NCBI GenBank assembly: GCA_001310555.1 | Contig: BAXO01000021.1 | Coordinates: forward strand, 1-64,000 | Source: Bacillus sp. JCM 19058 | Lineage (GTDB): Bacteria > Bacillota > Bacilli > Bacillales_H > Bacillaceae_D | Length of the DNA stretch: 64,000 nucleotides | Reading direction: 5' to 3' | Part shown: positions 18,301 to 28,137 of the stretch, piece by piece | Numbering within the stretch: the stretch's first letter is position 1 | Layout of the letters: each line of letters opens with the position of its first letter | Made by a program: the position numbers and the translations under genes | The notes under the pieces: generated by a model | What the model saw: only the letters and a program-made list of their open reading frames with translations | Told to the model about the DNA's origin: nothing | Databases searched by the model: none

Positions 18301-19214
18301 TCAGTCATTAAGAATCGAAAATTCCTCAAGCATCTTCTTTAAATTAATAGCATCCCATGGCATGTGCTCTGTAATCCCTAAGCCCACTACTTCTGTTGCT
18401 TCAGAAAGCTCCTTCATTATACGAATCAGTTGTGTACGTTGCAGGGAGCCAGATGCTGAGAAGTTATAATCTTCATCAGGATTAGCGAACAATAAGGAAC
18501 GAAAGGATGATGGATCTAATACATCTAAATCAAGATGAATGGCTAGGTGCTTGATATCATTTTCCTTAATCCAGTTCTTTATTGAATCCGTACTTTTAGC
18601 AAGCTCCTCTGCATTAGTTGTTCTAATACCTAGTCTATTAATCAGTTCATCCTCGGGTTCCTCTGGATAAACACCTGCTTTTTCAATTTCTTCTACAATT
18701 CGCTTTTCTTCCTCCTGAGATGGAGTTGCTAGACCAGCGATAAATACATTCTCTGGTTTCAGTGGAGTTTTTACTAGACTTGAAAATTGCTTGTCGCCCT
18801 CGCCTAGTAGATTTCCAAGTGGAAGTGTATGTCCATTGTCATATCCCACAAATCTAACAAGATCACTATGAGCGTCAATCCATATGACCCCTAGATTTCC
18901 TTCGTATCGTTCGTTTAAATAGGCGAAAGGTGCCTGTTCCACGAGACAGTCTCCACCTAACATCACAACCCGATCCGGCTTGTGAGCTTCTAGGAGATGG
19001 TGTGCGGCTGTTAATTGCTCAAATAGTTGTGTTCTTCCATTCATGCCATCCTCCTTTTCAAGCGAATCCCCGTCAAAAGCTTGTACCGGGACTTCAATAA
19101 GAGGCTGATTATTTTTGGGGCAAGCCAAGCAAGTAACTCAGCTCCAAATGAATAATGTGGGTTATTTCCTCCCTGCCATTGGGGCATAAGCAGTCGTACA
19201 GTCTTTTTAGTCAT
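18301..19214 (-). CDS. Arginase/agmatinase-family hydrolase (one frameshift)
   Basis: About 304 residues. Binuclear-manganese motifs of the ureohydrolase fold are present: MLGGDC, WIDAHSDL and HLDLDVLDPS. The start is ATG 19214 (MTKKTVRLLMPQWQGGNNPH) after AAAGGAGAGAG. A missing A near 19122 breaks the frame after 30 codons; repaired, the joint is LAPKNNQPLIEV. Members cleave guanidino or formimino groups, but some family proteins have unrelated hydrolase roles, so the substrate stays open. It pairs with an SDR gene downstream and a divergent HxlR gene. Confidence 0.8.
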
Positions 19215-19238
19215 TATGCTCTCTCCTTTATTTTGGAA

Positions 19239-19285
19239 TAAACTAGTTTACAATTGAAGTAAATCTAAGAAAAGTACGCACTTTT
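19239..19285. promoter_or_regulatory. Two palindromes between the divergent arginase-family and HxlR genes
   Basis: TAAACTAGTTTA (19239-19250) is a perfect 12-bp palindrome. AAAAGT-ACGC-ACTTTT (19270-19285) is an inverted repeat with a 4-bp spacer. Both are in the 104-bp divergent gap and are plausible sites for the HxlR regulator, whose relatives bind short inverted repeats in such gaps. Confidence 0.5.
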
Positions 19286-19318
19286 TTGATAGATACTACC
19301 AGAAAGGATAGTGATCAT

Positions 19319-19654
19319 ATGAGTATGGCTGAATATAAAGGTAAAGTGAAGAACATTCAAGATACCCCTTTTGGATATACAATGTCTATTATTGGTGGCA
19401 AGTGGAAGATGGTAATTATCTATCTTTTAGCTGAAAATGAATCAATTCGATTTAATGAATTAAAAAGGCAGATAGGTGCGATTACGTATCGAACATTAAG
19501 TGCTCAATTAAAAGAATTAGAGACCGATGGATTGGTTCATCGTGAAGAATTCCCCCAAGTCCCACCCAAAGTTGTCTATAGTTTAACGCCAAAAGCTATA
19601 TCTCTCCTACCTGTCTTGGAAAGTTTGTGTGAGTGGGGAGTAGAAAATCAGTAA
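19319..19654 (+). CDS. HxlR-family transcriptional regulator
   Basis: About 111 residues of winged-helix HxlR type: TMSIIGGKWKMVIIYLLAEN, RFNELKRQIGAITYRTLSAQ (recognition helix) and the wing EEFPQVPPKVVYSLTPKA. The start ATG 19319 has AAAGGATAG before it. Divergent from the arginase-family and SDR genes, it probably controls them. HxlR proteins often sense thiol-reactive or electrophilic compounds, but no conserved cysteine is obvious near the N terminus here. Confidence 0.88.
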   Translation: MSMAEYKGKVKNIQDTPFGYTMSIIGGKWKMVIIYLLAENESIRFNELKRQIGAITYRTLSAQLKELETDGLVHREEFPQVPPKVVYSLTPKAISLLPVLESLCEWGVENQ

Positions 19655-19799
19655 AAAGTAGCGATATCCGTCGATGACGAATGAAGCGGAAGAGGACTTT
19701 TGCCAGCTTCCACCCCACCCAAAGGAAAAACACCCACTTGAGCACTCTGACAAAGTCTCCGACCGTCAACACATCAATCGCCTCCTGGATTGCATTCAT
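19596..19799 (-). CDS. Possible small membrane protein, unknown
   Basis: The frame MNAIQEAIDVLTVGDFVRVL then KWVFFLWVGWKLAKVLFRFI contains one clear membrane segment. It lies directly downstream of the TOPRIM relic on the same strand and overlaps the end of the HxlR gene. There is no good ribosome binding site. It could be another relic of the same plasmid-like module. Confidence 0.3.
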   Translation of the reverse strand: MNAIQEAIDVLTVGDFVRVLKWVFFLWVGWKLAKVLFRFIRHRRISLLFTDFLLPTHTNFPRQVGEI

Positions 19800-19849
19800 G
19801 ACATTTGGATAGTACAAACGTTTTTTTGGGATAACGCCGACCGTTTATA

Positions 19850-20290
19850 TTCGTTCATGCTCTGCTTCTTGTTCCCCTTCTGCGCCGTTTGTCGTTTGTA
19901 CTTCGCCTTAACTCATCATTCCAATTCTTTTTGGTCGGAAGCTCCACCTGGAAAAAATGATCTTTGTCCGCATCACCTTTCGCCAATTTTTTTTCGCTGG
20001 GCAGCATAGTAGCTCGATTCGTATCGACAAATTCCCGACCGCCTTTGTCGTTATATACCGCGAGAAACCACTTGTTTCACCTCATGCCTTTCTGCGACCA
20101 TTTGTTTGACGGAATGGGTCACAACGCCCGGTTTTACCCCGCTTCATACTCATGAGATCGCATTCTGCACGCCACCCTGTTTCAACAAATAATAAGTAAA
20201 CACCTCAATCGCATCCTCAAAGACAATCAGCTTTTCGGGCTTCCCAACATCAAATTGAACGTAAAGCACCAAAACGATGAATTCCATCCC
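19850..20290 (-). pseudogene. TOPRIM-domain (DUF3991/primase-like) protein relic
   Basis: Pieces in several frames, in the right order: FDVGKPEKLIVFEDAIEVFT YYLL, then VVTHSVKQMVAERHEVKQVV, then NDKGGREFVD and PTKKNWNDEL. Strand-plus-acidic (VFEDAIE), ND(K)xGG and the closing KKNWNDEL fit the TOPRIM fold of plasmid-encoded DUF3991-type proteins. At least four frame breaks within 440 bp are more than sequencing noise elsewhere gives, so this is decayed. Such proteins belong to conjugative plasmids and integrative elements, which supports a mobile origin for the island. Confidence 0.5.
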
Positions 20291-20351
20291 AAAGCTAAAT
20301 ACCGACCAGCTTCTAATTTAACTTTTGCCGTAAATTTAACCATAGAAGAAA

Positions 20352-20395
20352 CTGCACCTCCAATTGATAGTTTGTGTCTAACAATTGGGGTGCAG
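20352..20395. repeat. Long inverted repeat in the island
   Basis: CTGCACCTCCAATTG pairs with CAATTGGGGTGCAG around a 15-base loop. There is no T-run on either side, so it is not a clear terminator. It could be a transposon end remnant or an attenuator-like hairpin. Confidence 0.45.
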
Positions 20396-20427
20396 TTCAG
20401 CATAGCCAGGGGTTTTCTGAACAACCA

Positions 20428-20479
20428 AAAAAAAGCCGATTCCTTTGAAAATAATTCAAAATTTAGGAATCGGGCTTTT
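20428..20479. terminator. Bidirectional terminator after the PTS operon
   Basis: AAAAGCCGATTCCT / AGGAATCGGGCTTTT with A and T runs on the two sides, downstream of the PTS gene on the minus strand. Confidence 0.7.
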
Positions 20480-20604
20480 CATGTTGAAATTCGCTTAGCG
20501 TGTATTTTTCCCGTTTTGATACGGTGACCCCTTCATGAGTGGCATAAAGCGTTGAACCTATCAACGTTTATATCTATAAATGTATAATCAGGAAATAGCT
20601 GCAA

Positions 20605-22509
20605 TTAAATAACAGAATCCATTTGTTTTGCATTGTTTCTGTCTTTATCGGATAGTGGTTTTTTCAAAAAGCCAATGAGAAAGCAGGTTATTAAAGACCC
20701 TAATAGGATACATCCAATGTATAACAGTGGTTTATTGCTCGCAATAGGGATAACAAAAATACCGCCATGTGGTGCCTTTAATGAAATATCAACCGCCATA
20801 CATACTGCTCCGCCTACTGCAGCACCAATTATATTGGCAGGAATGATCCTCAATGGATCTGCAGCAGCAAAAGGTATTGCTCCTTCGGTAATAAAACTTG
20901 CTCCCAGCACATAACTTGCTTTTCCTGCTTCTGCCTCTTGTATGGTAAATCTATTCTTAAAGATCGTTGTCGCAAGCGCAATACCGATTGGAGGTACCAT
21001 TCCGCCAACCATCAAAGCAGCCGATGGCTCAAAAATGTTTGCTGCAAACATAGCTAACCCAAAGGCAGAAGCCGTTTTATTAATCGGTCCACCCATATCA
21101 GAGGCCATCATTCCAGCCAATAAAGCGCCGAGAATAGCCGCATTAATCCCGGTAAGACCTTTTAAGAAGCTTTCCAAGAATTCATTTAGCATGGACATTG
21201 GAGTATTTAATATAAAAAACATGAACGCACCAACGATTAGCGTACTTAATAAAGGGACAATTAAAACGGAAACCAAGCCTTGAAAGGACTTAGGTATCTT
21301 GGCCATAGACTTGCCAATAAACTTGGCAGCAAAACCACCTACAAAACCAGCTATAATTCCTCCGAGGAAACCAGATCCGCCAATACTAGCGACCATACCG
21401 CCAATCATTGCGGGAGCCAGCCCTTGTTTTTCTGCAATACTGTAACCGATAAACCCAGCTAAAATAGGGACCATTAATGCAAATGCCGCTTCTCCACCCA
21501 CTTGACTAAAGAAATGAGCAATAATATTATATTGATCACTCTCTGGATCCGCAGCATAAATTCCAAACATGAAGGAAATCGCTATAAAAATTCCTCCTAC
21601 AACAACGAATGGAATCATGAACGAAACTCCACTCATAATATGCTTATAAAAATTCAATCCTGTATTTTCTTCTGACACTGACTCCTTTTTCTCTACGGTG
21701 TTCCCACTATTTTTGTCCCGAATATTATAAGACAGTGCTTGGTCAATTAATTGATCCGCATGACTAATTGCTTTTTTTTACAGGTATATCGACATATCGT
21801 CTGCCTTGTAATACAGAAGTATCTACTTGGACATCGTGAGCAATCACAATGGCGTCTGCCTTCTGAACATCTGCGGCGGTAAGCTTATTCTCAGGGCCAT
21901 TTGCTCCATTGGTTTGAATTTTGACTTTCATACCTCTTTTTTTCAGCAGCTTCTTTCAATGATTCTGCGGCCATATACGTGTGGGCAATTCCAGTCATGC
22001 ATGCCGTAATTCCGACTAGATATTTTCCAGAGTTCGCTTCGTCATTAGCGTCTGTTTGTTGTGATTGGTCTTGTTCTTCAATCGCTTTGATGACCTCATC
22101 TACCGAAGTCGCCACGATTAGTTTTGCTCTAAATGTTTCACTCATTAAGAATGTTGATAGCTTAGATAGAAGCTCTAAGTGTTCATTTGATGCATTTTCA
22201 GGCGCGGCAATCATAAAGATTAAATTTGTGTGTTGGCCTCCGAAATCAATTCCTTGTAGCGTCCGTCCCATCATAATAGTAGGTTCAGGAACAGAGCTAG
22301 ACTTTGCATGTGGAATAGCTACTCCATATCCGACTGCTGTTGAAATTTCTTGCTCTCTTTTATAAATCGCTTTTTTTGAACCCTACTGGATCAGTAGTAA
22401 GCCCGTTTTGTGCTAATTTGTTGACTAACTCATCAATGACAGCCGCTTGGCTATCCCCTTGCAGGTTCAAAATAATATTGCCACGGGTTAAAATATCGAC
22501 CAATTTCAT
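20605..22509 (-). CDS. PTS fructose-family EIIABC transporter (three frameshifts)
   Basis: Reconstructed as one protein of about 635 residues. EIIA at the N terminus carries the phospho-histidine in AIPHAKS (about residue 65). EIIB follows with GKYLVGITACMTGIAHTYMA, the cysteine ITAC being its phosphorylation site. The membrane EIIC (20605-21678) has some nine hydrophobic segments and the motifs DMGGPINKTA and ITEGAIPFAA. An extra A in runs near 22375, 21940 and 21775 splits the reading frame. It imports and phosphorylates a sugar, most likely fructose or another ketohexose. The ATG 22509 has AAGGAGGG before it. It follows the aldolase gene in a three-gene unit with a PRD regulator. Confidence 0.9.
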
Positions 22510-22569
22510 CTTGTTCCCTCCTTACATGTGTGGATTTAAGAAAAATAGAGATGCGCTTTATTCGTTGAA

Positions 22570-23407
22570 TTAAACAAATCCATTTTTTTTCTTTACGACA
22601 TTTTGAGCCGCTTTTCGTGCACTTGGCATAATCACGTCTGGCTCATAAGCTCCTTGGTTTGCAGCTAAGAAACTCCGCATTTCCTCAAAGAAAGCACTTT
22701 TCATGTCCGTTGATAAATTGATTTTCGCTATACCATGGAGATACGTTTGTGAGATCTCCTCATCTTTATTGTCACTTCCCCCATGAAGGACGAGTGGAAT
22801 TCCTACTTTTTTATTGATTTCAGCCAGCAAGTCTAGCTTTAGCTCTGGTTTCCCAGTGTGTTTATACTGGCCGTGTGATGTTCCAATAGCAACTGCTAAC
22901 GTATCTATGCCTGTTTCTTCAACAAACGTTTTAGCATCGTTGGCATCTGTATACAATATTTCGTCAGCGCCACCTTCAGAGCTTCCTTCATTTGAGCCGA
23001 TCGTCCCTAATTCAGCTTCTACTGATATATTTACGCCATGGGCAATTTTGACGACTTCCTTCGTAATCGCGATATTATCAGCAAACGAAGCATGTGAAGC
23101 ATCGATCATCACTGACGTAAAACCATTTCGAATGGCTCTTACAACATCCTTTACAGATGCGCCATGATCAAGGTGGATGACCATAGGTACTTTTGCGTTT
23201 TTGCACCTTTCCCGGACATAGGCAACAAAATCATCACCAAGTAACTCAACCTCATTCGGATGAATTTGGATGATAGCAGGAGCATTTTTTTTCTTCAGCT
23301 GAATCGACAACAACTCGGACAAACTCACTGTTTGCTACATTAAACGAACCTACTGCGAAATTATTTTTATATGCTACTGTTAACAACTCTTTCATATTCA
23401 TTAGCAT
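22570..23407 (-). CDS. Class II ketose-bisphosphate aldolase (one frameshift)
   Basis: About 279 residues. Zinc-site motifs are HLDHG (with the two histidines), VEAELGTIGSNEGS and LVLHGGSD. N terminus is MLMNMKELLTVAYKNNFAVG SFNVANS, start ATG 23407 after AAGGAGAG. One extra A near 23290 breaks it. It cleaves a ketose 1,6-bisphosphate or tagatose-type bisphosphate to triose phosphates. Coding next to a fructose-type PTS without a 1-phosphofructokinase in sight, it may act on a product phosphorylated elsewhere, so the exact sugar is open. Confidence 0.88.
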
Positions 23408-23426
23408 GGTAATCTCTCCTTATTGG

Positions 23427-25297
23427 TTATATTTGATGCCACACTTCGATAAATTCTTTCTCCTGTGCTGTGTGAATAAGCTCTCTCACATCTTCGATCC
23501 TCTTTGTCTTTTGGAAAAACTCCGAAAAAAACGTATTCATTCCGTTCAATATCGGCTGCGGGAATATAAATAATAATGAGCTGAACAAGTTCATTTCCCC
23601 ACAGGATCGCTTTCTTATTAACGCCAATAATTACCCTCTCTTTATACTCTTCCATTTCAAAATAAGGATGAGGGATAGCCACTAAATTGCCTATAGAAGT
23701 AGAAGACATCCTTTCCCTTTTCATCGTTGGTTCATAATAATGCTCTTGTCCGCTCAGCGAAAGCAGTTGGCGAATTGCTTCGTCAGGACTATCCTCATTA
23801 ATCCAGTGAATAGCCGCCTGCTCAATGAGTGAATTCTGAGCTTCAAGGAAGAATCTGATTTTCTTTATATCAATACTTCGAAAGCCACTTTGTACCATAA
23901 TAAAATTTGCAGTCGTTTGCGGTGTAGATGCTAGATTTATTCCAATGTATAAATAGGAATGATCAAACACATAGTCCGCAGAATATTTTTCTATTTTGCA
24001 AATTTCGAGTTCACCAAAGTACGTTGCAATTTTTGAAGCAATGAGCTTTGTGCGCTCATAACTTCTACTGTAAAGAATGATAGTTTTTATTTTCTTTTTA
24101 TCCTGTGAATCGAGAATGACTTGGATATGATAAGCTAAATAAGCAATTTCACTGTCCTGAATTTCAACAGCAAACTCTTTCTCAATTTGTAAAGCAATAT
24201 TAGATGCAATACTAAAAGAGAAAAAAATATTCTGCCTTTGCTTCCTTTACAAATGGGTTATAGATAAGCAGATTATGCGATGCTGGATTGATTATTCGAT
24301 AGATGTGATTTGAAATGTTATTTCTAAACCTTATTTTTGAATAAGCAGGCACTTGATAGGTTTGTTCTACTTGAAGTAAAATAGCTTCTATTTTACCTAC
24401 AATTTGTGCATCTTTATTCTTTATCTTATCGTCATCCAGATCGAGCTGTAACGATATTAAATAATTGATAAGAAAAATAGCTTCATCATCTGTTATATTT
24501 ACAAATTCACGTAACTGTGAGCGAAATGCTTCTGCTACTGCAAATTCTTTAAAGCCCGTCAAATTTACTAGCTCTGTATCTTGAATGGTAACAAGATGGC
24601 CAGCGTTTATTTGATGGATGTTGATAATGATTTGAGTAGTCATTTTCTTGTAGATCGAGAATTCCATGTTTAATTGCTCATTTTTATTGATTTCATCCAC
24701 GACTTTAAATACGCTTTCAATTACGTCCGGCTCCACCCATGATCGGAATCCATTGATGACAAAGTCCTTGAACATTTCTTTCTTTACGGAAATTGATGTA
24801 AAAAAAGCTTTCTAACAGAATTCTTTTTTTTGCATTTCTGTCCCAATCAACTTGATGCCTTTAAACACTTTCGTATCAATAGAAACATCAATACCTAAAG
24901 CATCAATATTCATTGTGAGTCGTTGTATACGGCTGCGAATGGTCTGTGGCGAATAATAAAATTTGTCTGCAATTTCATCGTAGGTGATGTACCGCTCCTC
25001 ATTCATTAAGAACTGAATAATTTCAAACTCTAGAAGAGCTTCTTCCATTTCTTTATTATTCAAGTCGATTCTCTCTTGATCAAATTGGCTATCGTTTTTG
25101 AGAAGTTTATACCCTTGCGGTGATGAAATAATGACGATGCCACTAAAACTCTCATTAATATCCCTAATGTAGTTTCGAATTGTGCGATCTGTCACATTAA
25201 AAATTTCAGCCAATGCGGAAGCGGAAACATATTCTCGATTTTGATTCAATAGAAAGTCAATTAATTGATTGTACTTTTTATGCAATCTAACCACCAC
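23427..25297 (-). CDS. PRD-containing BglG/MtlR-type PTS regulator (three or more frameshifts)
   Basis: About 620 residues once joined. N-terminal helix-turn-helix (SASALAEIFNVTDRTIRNYI), a second HTH (TYDEIADKFYYSPQTIRSRI), two PTS regulation domains (NIHQINAGHLVTI; VEIQDSEIAYLAYHIQ), an EIIB-like stretch and a C-terminal EIIA domain with AIPHP. Breaks lie near 24790, 24215 and 23520. Such proteins are activated or inhibited through histidine phosphorylation by the PTS and turn on the neighbouring transporter. It is the first gene of the regulator-aldolase-EIIABC unit. The start is uncertain (GTG 25297 or a TTG four codons on). Confidence 0.85.
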
Positions 25298-25957
25298 CTT
25301 TCTATGCCTTTACTTTATAAAAAAAACTATTATTAGCGCTATATCAGTAGATTTTCCTATCTATAGGAAAATATGCACCCAATTTTTCATCCTAGATCTT
25401 TATTGTTAATGCCTTATCTTGTTAGGGTGGACCCCTGATAAAAAATCGGCTACTAGTATAATTGACTTTTTTTAAATTAACGGTACGACTAAGCCAAGTG
25501 GATATCGTAGTGATGGACTTATCGAATATGATTGGGAAGGTTTTATGGTGGAGTTAAACAGGAGCTACATAGATAGCAACTCAAGTCATTTCGTATTTAT
25601 ATTGGAGACTCAGGGATGACGAGTTCATATTCATCCTGAGATCGGTAATGGCTAACTTAGAATACACTTCAAGGGATTTACAACTTGCATGTCCAGAGTA
25701 GGGGGTACCAGCGAAGCTGACATCACCCGCAATAAGAAAATGTCAAGGTAATAATAAGTTGTTTAAGTTAAATACTTCCAACACACATAAACCCTTCCTG
25801 TTTTGGATGGGGGTAAAATAAGTTTTATTCCACAATCGCGCCTCGATAATGGAGTAATTTTCCTCCCGTAGGAGTCGACCATCTGCCGTTCCAATCTTTA
25901 CAATCGCAACTTAAAATGGCGAACAATTCTGTATATTTCGGCTAATGATATTCGCAT
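25298..25957. other. Island DNA without an intact gene
   Basis: About 660 bp. A short plus-strand frame (GLIEYDWEGFMVELNRSYID, about 25516-25619) is protein-like but has no start. GGTGGACCCCTGATAAAAAA at 25425-25444 resembles an IS3-type transposon end, but no partner end was found. Decayed accessory DNA. Confidence 0.35.
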
Positions 25958-26149
25958 TTATTTATGAAATTGACTCACATCACCCGATAATTTTCTGACA
26001 GCTCCTTTTTCTTCCTCAGACATCATTTTCCCAATAGCAAGGGTAGCGTTATCAAGATGTTTTTTTAATTTTTCAAGTATCTCCGGCGACAAGGGACTGT
26101 TTATAATATCCAGTGCTTTTTCCGTAAGCTTCGTAAATTGCTCCCTCTA
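25958..26149 (-). pseudogene. C-terminal fragment of an unidentified, possibly MarR-like, protein
   Basis: Frame reads FTKLTEKALDIINSPLSPEI, then EKLKKHLDNATLAIGKMMSE, ending DVSQFHK at 25958. It looks like the closing helices of a small regulator, but there is no start or DNA-binding part. The family is a guess. Confidence 0.3.
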
Positions 26150-26179
26150 CCCCTACTTAGCCGGGTAGCTCAAGGTGGG

Positions 26180-26263
26180 TTATTTCATGTTTATAGCAAT
26201 AATTGAGACAATGACAAAGGGCAGGAAAATGATGATCATAATCTCTGCCTGATTTGTTGTCAT
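26180..26263 (-). CDS. Possible 27-residue membrane peptide
   Basis: MTTNQAEIMIIIFLPFVIVS IIAINMK with a weak GGAAGAG upstream. A single hydrophobic segment. Not recognised; it may be the stub of a larger membrane protein. Confidence 0.25.
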   Translation of the reverse strand: MTTNQAEIMIIIFLPFVIVSIIAINMK

Positions 26264-26309
26264 AGGCAACAGCTCTTCCCTTGGGAGTGCTGACCACCCT
26301 AGAGTTAGC

Positions 26310-26573
26310 CTATTCTATTAAATTTATTTCAAAATGATAAAATGGCAGGGAATCTTCAAGACCTGATTCGGCTATTTCAATAGCCGAAGGGTATTTTCCC
26401 TCGTATTCATCCATTAAAGATTCAGCATAGCTTAAGGCTGTTCTGTAGTTGGGCTGGAGCCAGATTTGCTTGAGCCGTGAGGCAAAGAATTCTTTCTCAC
26501 GACTCGGAATATGGCTAAGATATTTTCGCATGAAGTGCACTTTACACCTTTGCCAGGAGCAACCCAAGAACAT
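26310..26573 (-). mobile_element. IS256-family (Mutator-type) transposase remnant
   Basis: An 87-residue piece with CSWQRCKVHFMRKYLSHIP, LKQIWLQPNYRTALSYAESL and GLEDSLPFYHF, the central to C-terminal catalytic part of IS256 transposases. The start, the end and the terminal repeats are missing. It abuts an integrase tail. Confidence 0.8.
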
Positions 26574-26575
26574 CT

Positions 26576-26696
26576 CGTTGATCGACTTGGCAACACACCA
26601 GCAATGATTAATTCAGTTTATGCCCATTCACTAAAAGTTGTCGAGCTGTTGTTGATGTTAGTAATACGTTAGCTGGGGCTAAAATTGGGGCTAGTT
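26576..26696 (+). pseudogene. Tyrosine-integrase C-terminal tail at the right end of the island
   Basis: RLGNTPAMINSVYAHSLKVV followed in a shifted frame by VDVSNTLAGAKIGAS and a stop at 26696. LGxT...VYAH is the end of phage-type tyrosine recombinases, the tyrosine of VYAH being the catalytic nucleophile. It points at the right attachment site 45 bp away, the normal place for an element's own integrase. The body was lost, apparently to the IS256 insertion. Confidence 0.65.
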
Positions 26697-26741
26697 GACT
26701 CTTAGCCCCTCCTATCCCCTGAGTTACAACAAGCTTTTCGG

Positions 26742-26765
26742 CAATATGCAGACTAGCTTGACAAG
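26742..26765. repeat. Right attachment site (24-bp direct repeat) of the acpS island
   Basis: Exact copy of 14535-14558. Its last 13 bases are the 3' end of acpS, including the stop codon, so integration here leaves acpS intact. Confidence 0.85.
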
Positions 26766-27112
26766 CGTTCAAGAATCACTTGAGCAATCGCATAGGATTC
26801 GCTATGAGAAATTGAAATATGAACGGTGGCATCAACGTTTGCTCGTAAAACTGGCTGGCCATTTGCTTCATTGAGCACCTCGATATCTTGCCAGCTATAC
26901 GCTTCAGATATACCTGTTCCTACTGCTTTGCTGAAAGCCTCCTTTGCAGCAAACCTCCCTGCCACGTATTCAACCTGCCTTTTTTGCGAGAGCATCCTGT
27001 TTCTCTCTCGCTCCCGCTCAGTCAATACCCGCTCAACAAAGCGCGGCTGTCGTCGTAATAGACGTTCGATTCTATTTAGTTCGATCAAATCAATTCCAAT
27101 ACCGATAATCAT
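26753..27112 (-). CDS. acpS: Holo-[acyl-carrier-protein] synthase
   Basis: 119 residues, intact. Asp8 in GIGIDLIE and Glu58 in FAAKEAFSKA are the magnesium ligands of AcpS. It attaches the 4'-phosphopantetheine arm of coenzyme A to acyl carrier protein, which is essential for fatty acid synthesis. It is normally followed directly by ydcC and alr; here the island separates them. It is divergent from the rhomboid gene. Confidence 0.96.
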   Translation of the reverse strand: MIIGIGIDLIELNRIERLLRRQPRFVERVLTERERERNRMLSQKRQVEYVAGRFAAKEAFSKAVGTGISEAYSWQDIEVLNEANGQPVLRANVDATVHISISHSESYAIAQVILERLSS

Positions 27113-27252
27113 TTTAAGGCTCTCCTTCTATCGAATTCATTCAACTGCAGAATAACGGCACTTTTACTTCTTTGAGTACATCTACCGAGCATGATCATCT
27201 GCATTTTTGCTATAATATGACTAATGACTTTTATGTCCGCAGGGGGTTCAAG

Positions 27253-28009
27253 ATGTTTTTACGAAACGAAAGCTTCTATACCTTTAGAAAAAATTACCCG
27301 GTAATTACTGTGCTAGTGGCGATTCATATCATTCTTTGGTTCTGGATGAATTTTCTCCCTTACGGCTTTTGGATTCAAGGCATGGGGATCGGATTTAATC
27401 CCGCGGTTGCTGCGGGAGAATATTGGCGGCTCTTAACTCCGATATTTTTGCACATTGGCGTTTCGCACCTTCTGTTTAATTCATTTTCGCTCGTTATTTT
27501 TGGTCCAGCTCTGGAGCAAATGTTAGGAAAAGCAAAGTTTCTTACCTTTTATTTATTGTCTGGTATTATTGCCAACATTGCTACATTTTTTTTAGGAGGG
27601 GAATCCTATGCCCCTCACCTCGGAGCTTCCGGTGCAATTTTCGGCCTGTTTGGCGCGTATGTATATCTCGTTTTTTTTGCGACAAGACTTAATGGATCAG
27701 TCAAATTCTCAGCTCGTCATCACCATTATCATTATTGGTTTAATTATGACGTTTGTCAGTCCTAACATCAACATCTTCGCCCATTTGTTCGGTCTAATCG
27801 GAGGTGCTGCGCTTGCTCCGCTGTTCCTGATCGGTGCCAGCCCTTACCGCCCCACAATGGCGAGAAGAGCCGCACCCGATGACGGCAAAATTCGTTTTAA
27901 ACCGGATCGCTGGAAAGGCAAACAGCCTGGGCAACGCCAATTCGGCAAAGTTATTTGGATCATTTTTGCATTGCTCGTCCTTTTCGGTCTCATTTCTCGC
28001 TTTATGTAG
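27253..28009 (+). CDS. Rhomboid-family intramembrane serine protease (one frameshift)
   Basis: About 251 residues. Six membrane segments, the catalytic serine in LGASGAIFG and the catalytic histidine in IFAHLFGLIGG; an HxxxN-like HLLFNSFS precedes. An extra T in the run 27669-27676 breaks the frame; corrected it reads YLVFLRQDLMDQSNSQLVIT. The start ATG 27253 has AGGGGG before it. In B. subtilis the equivalent rhomboid (ydcA) is also divergent from acpS. Confidence 0.88.
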
Positions 28010-28037
28010 ACCTACTAACTATGCGCGCCTCATTCTA

Positions 28038-28069
28038 AGTAAGCGGAAGCCTTCTTTGTTCCGCTTACT
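28038..28069. terminator. Hairpin between convergent rhomboid and DUF2325 genes
   Basis: AGTAAGCGGAA / TTCCGCTTACT with a 10-base loop. No long T-run follows, so termination is likely but not certain. Confidence 0.55.
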
Positions 28070-28137
28070 GTTCCCACCTATCAAAACACTGCGCAGCACC
28101 CCCACTTGCGACTTCACAGCCTTGATCGGCAAACAGC

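Noticed and set aside
25425..25444. IS3-type transposon end
   Set aside because: One short resemblance without a partner end, target duplication or transposase in reading distance.
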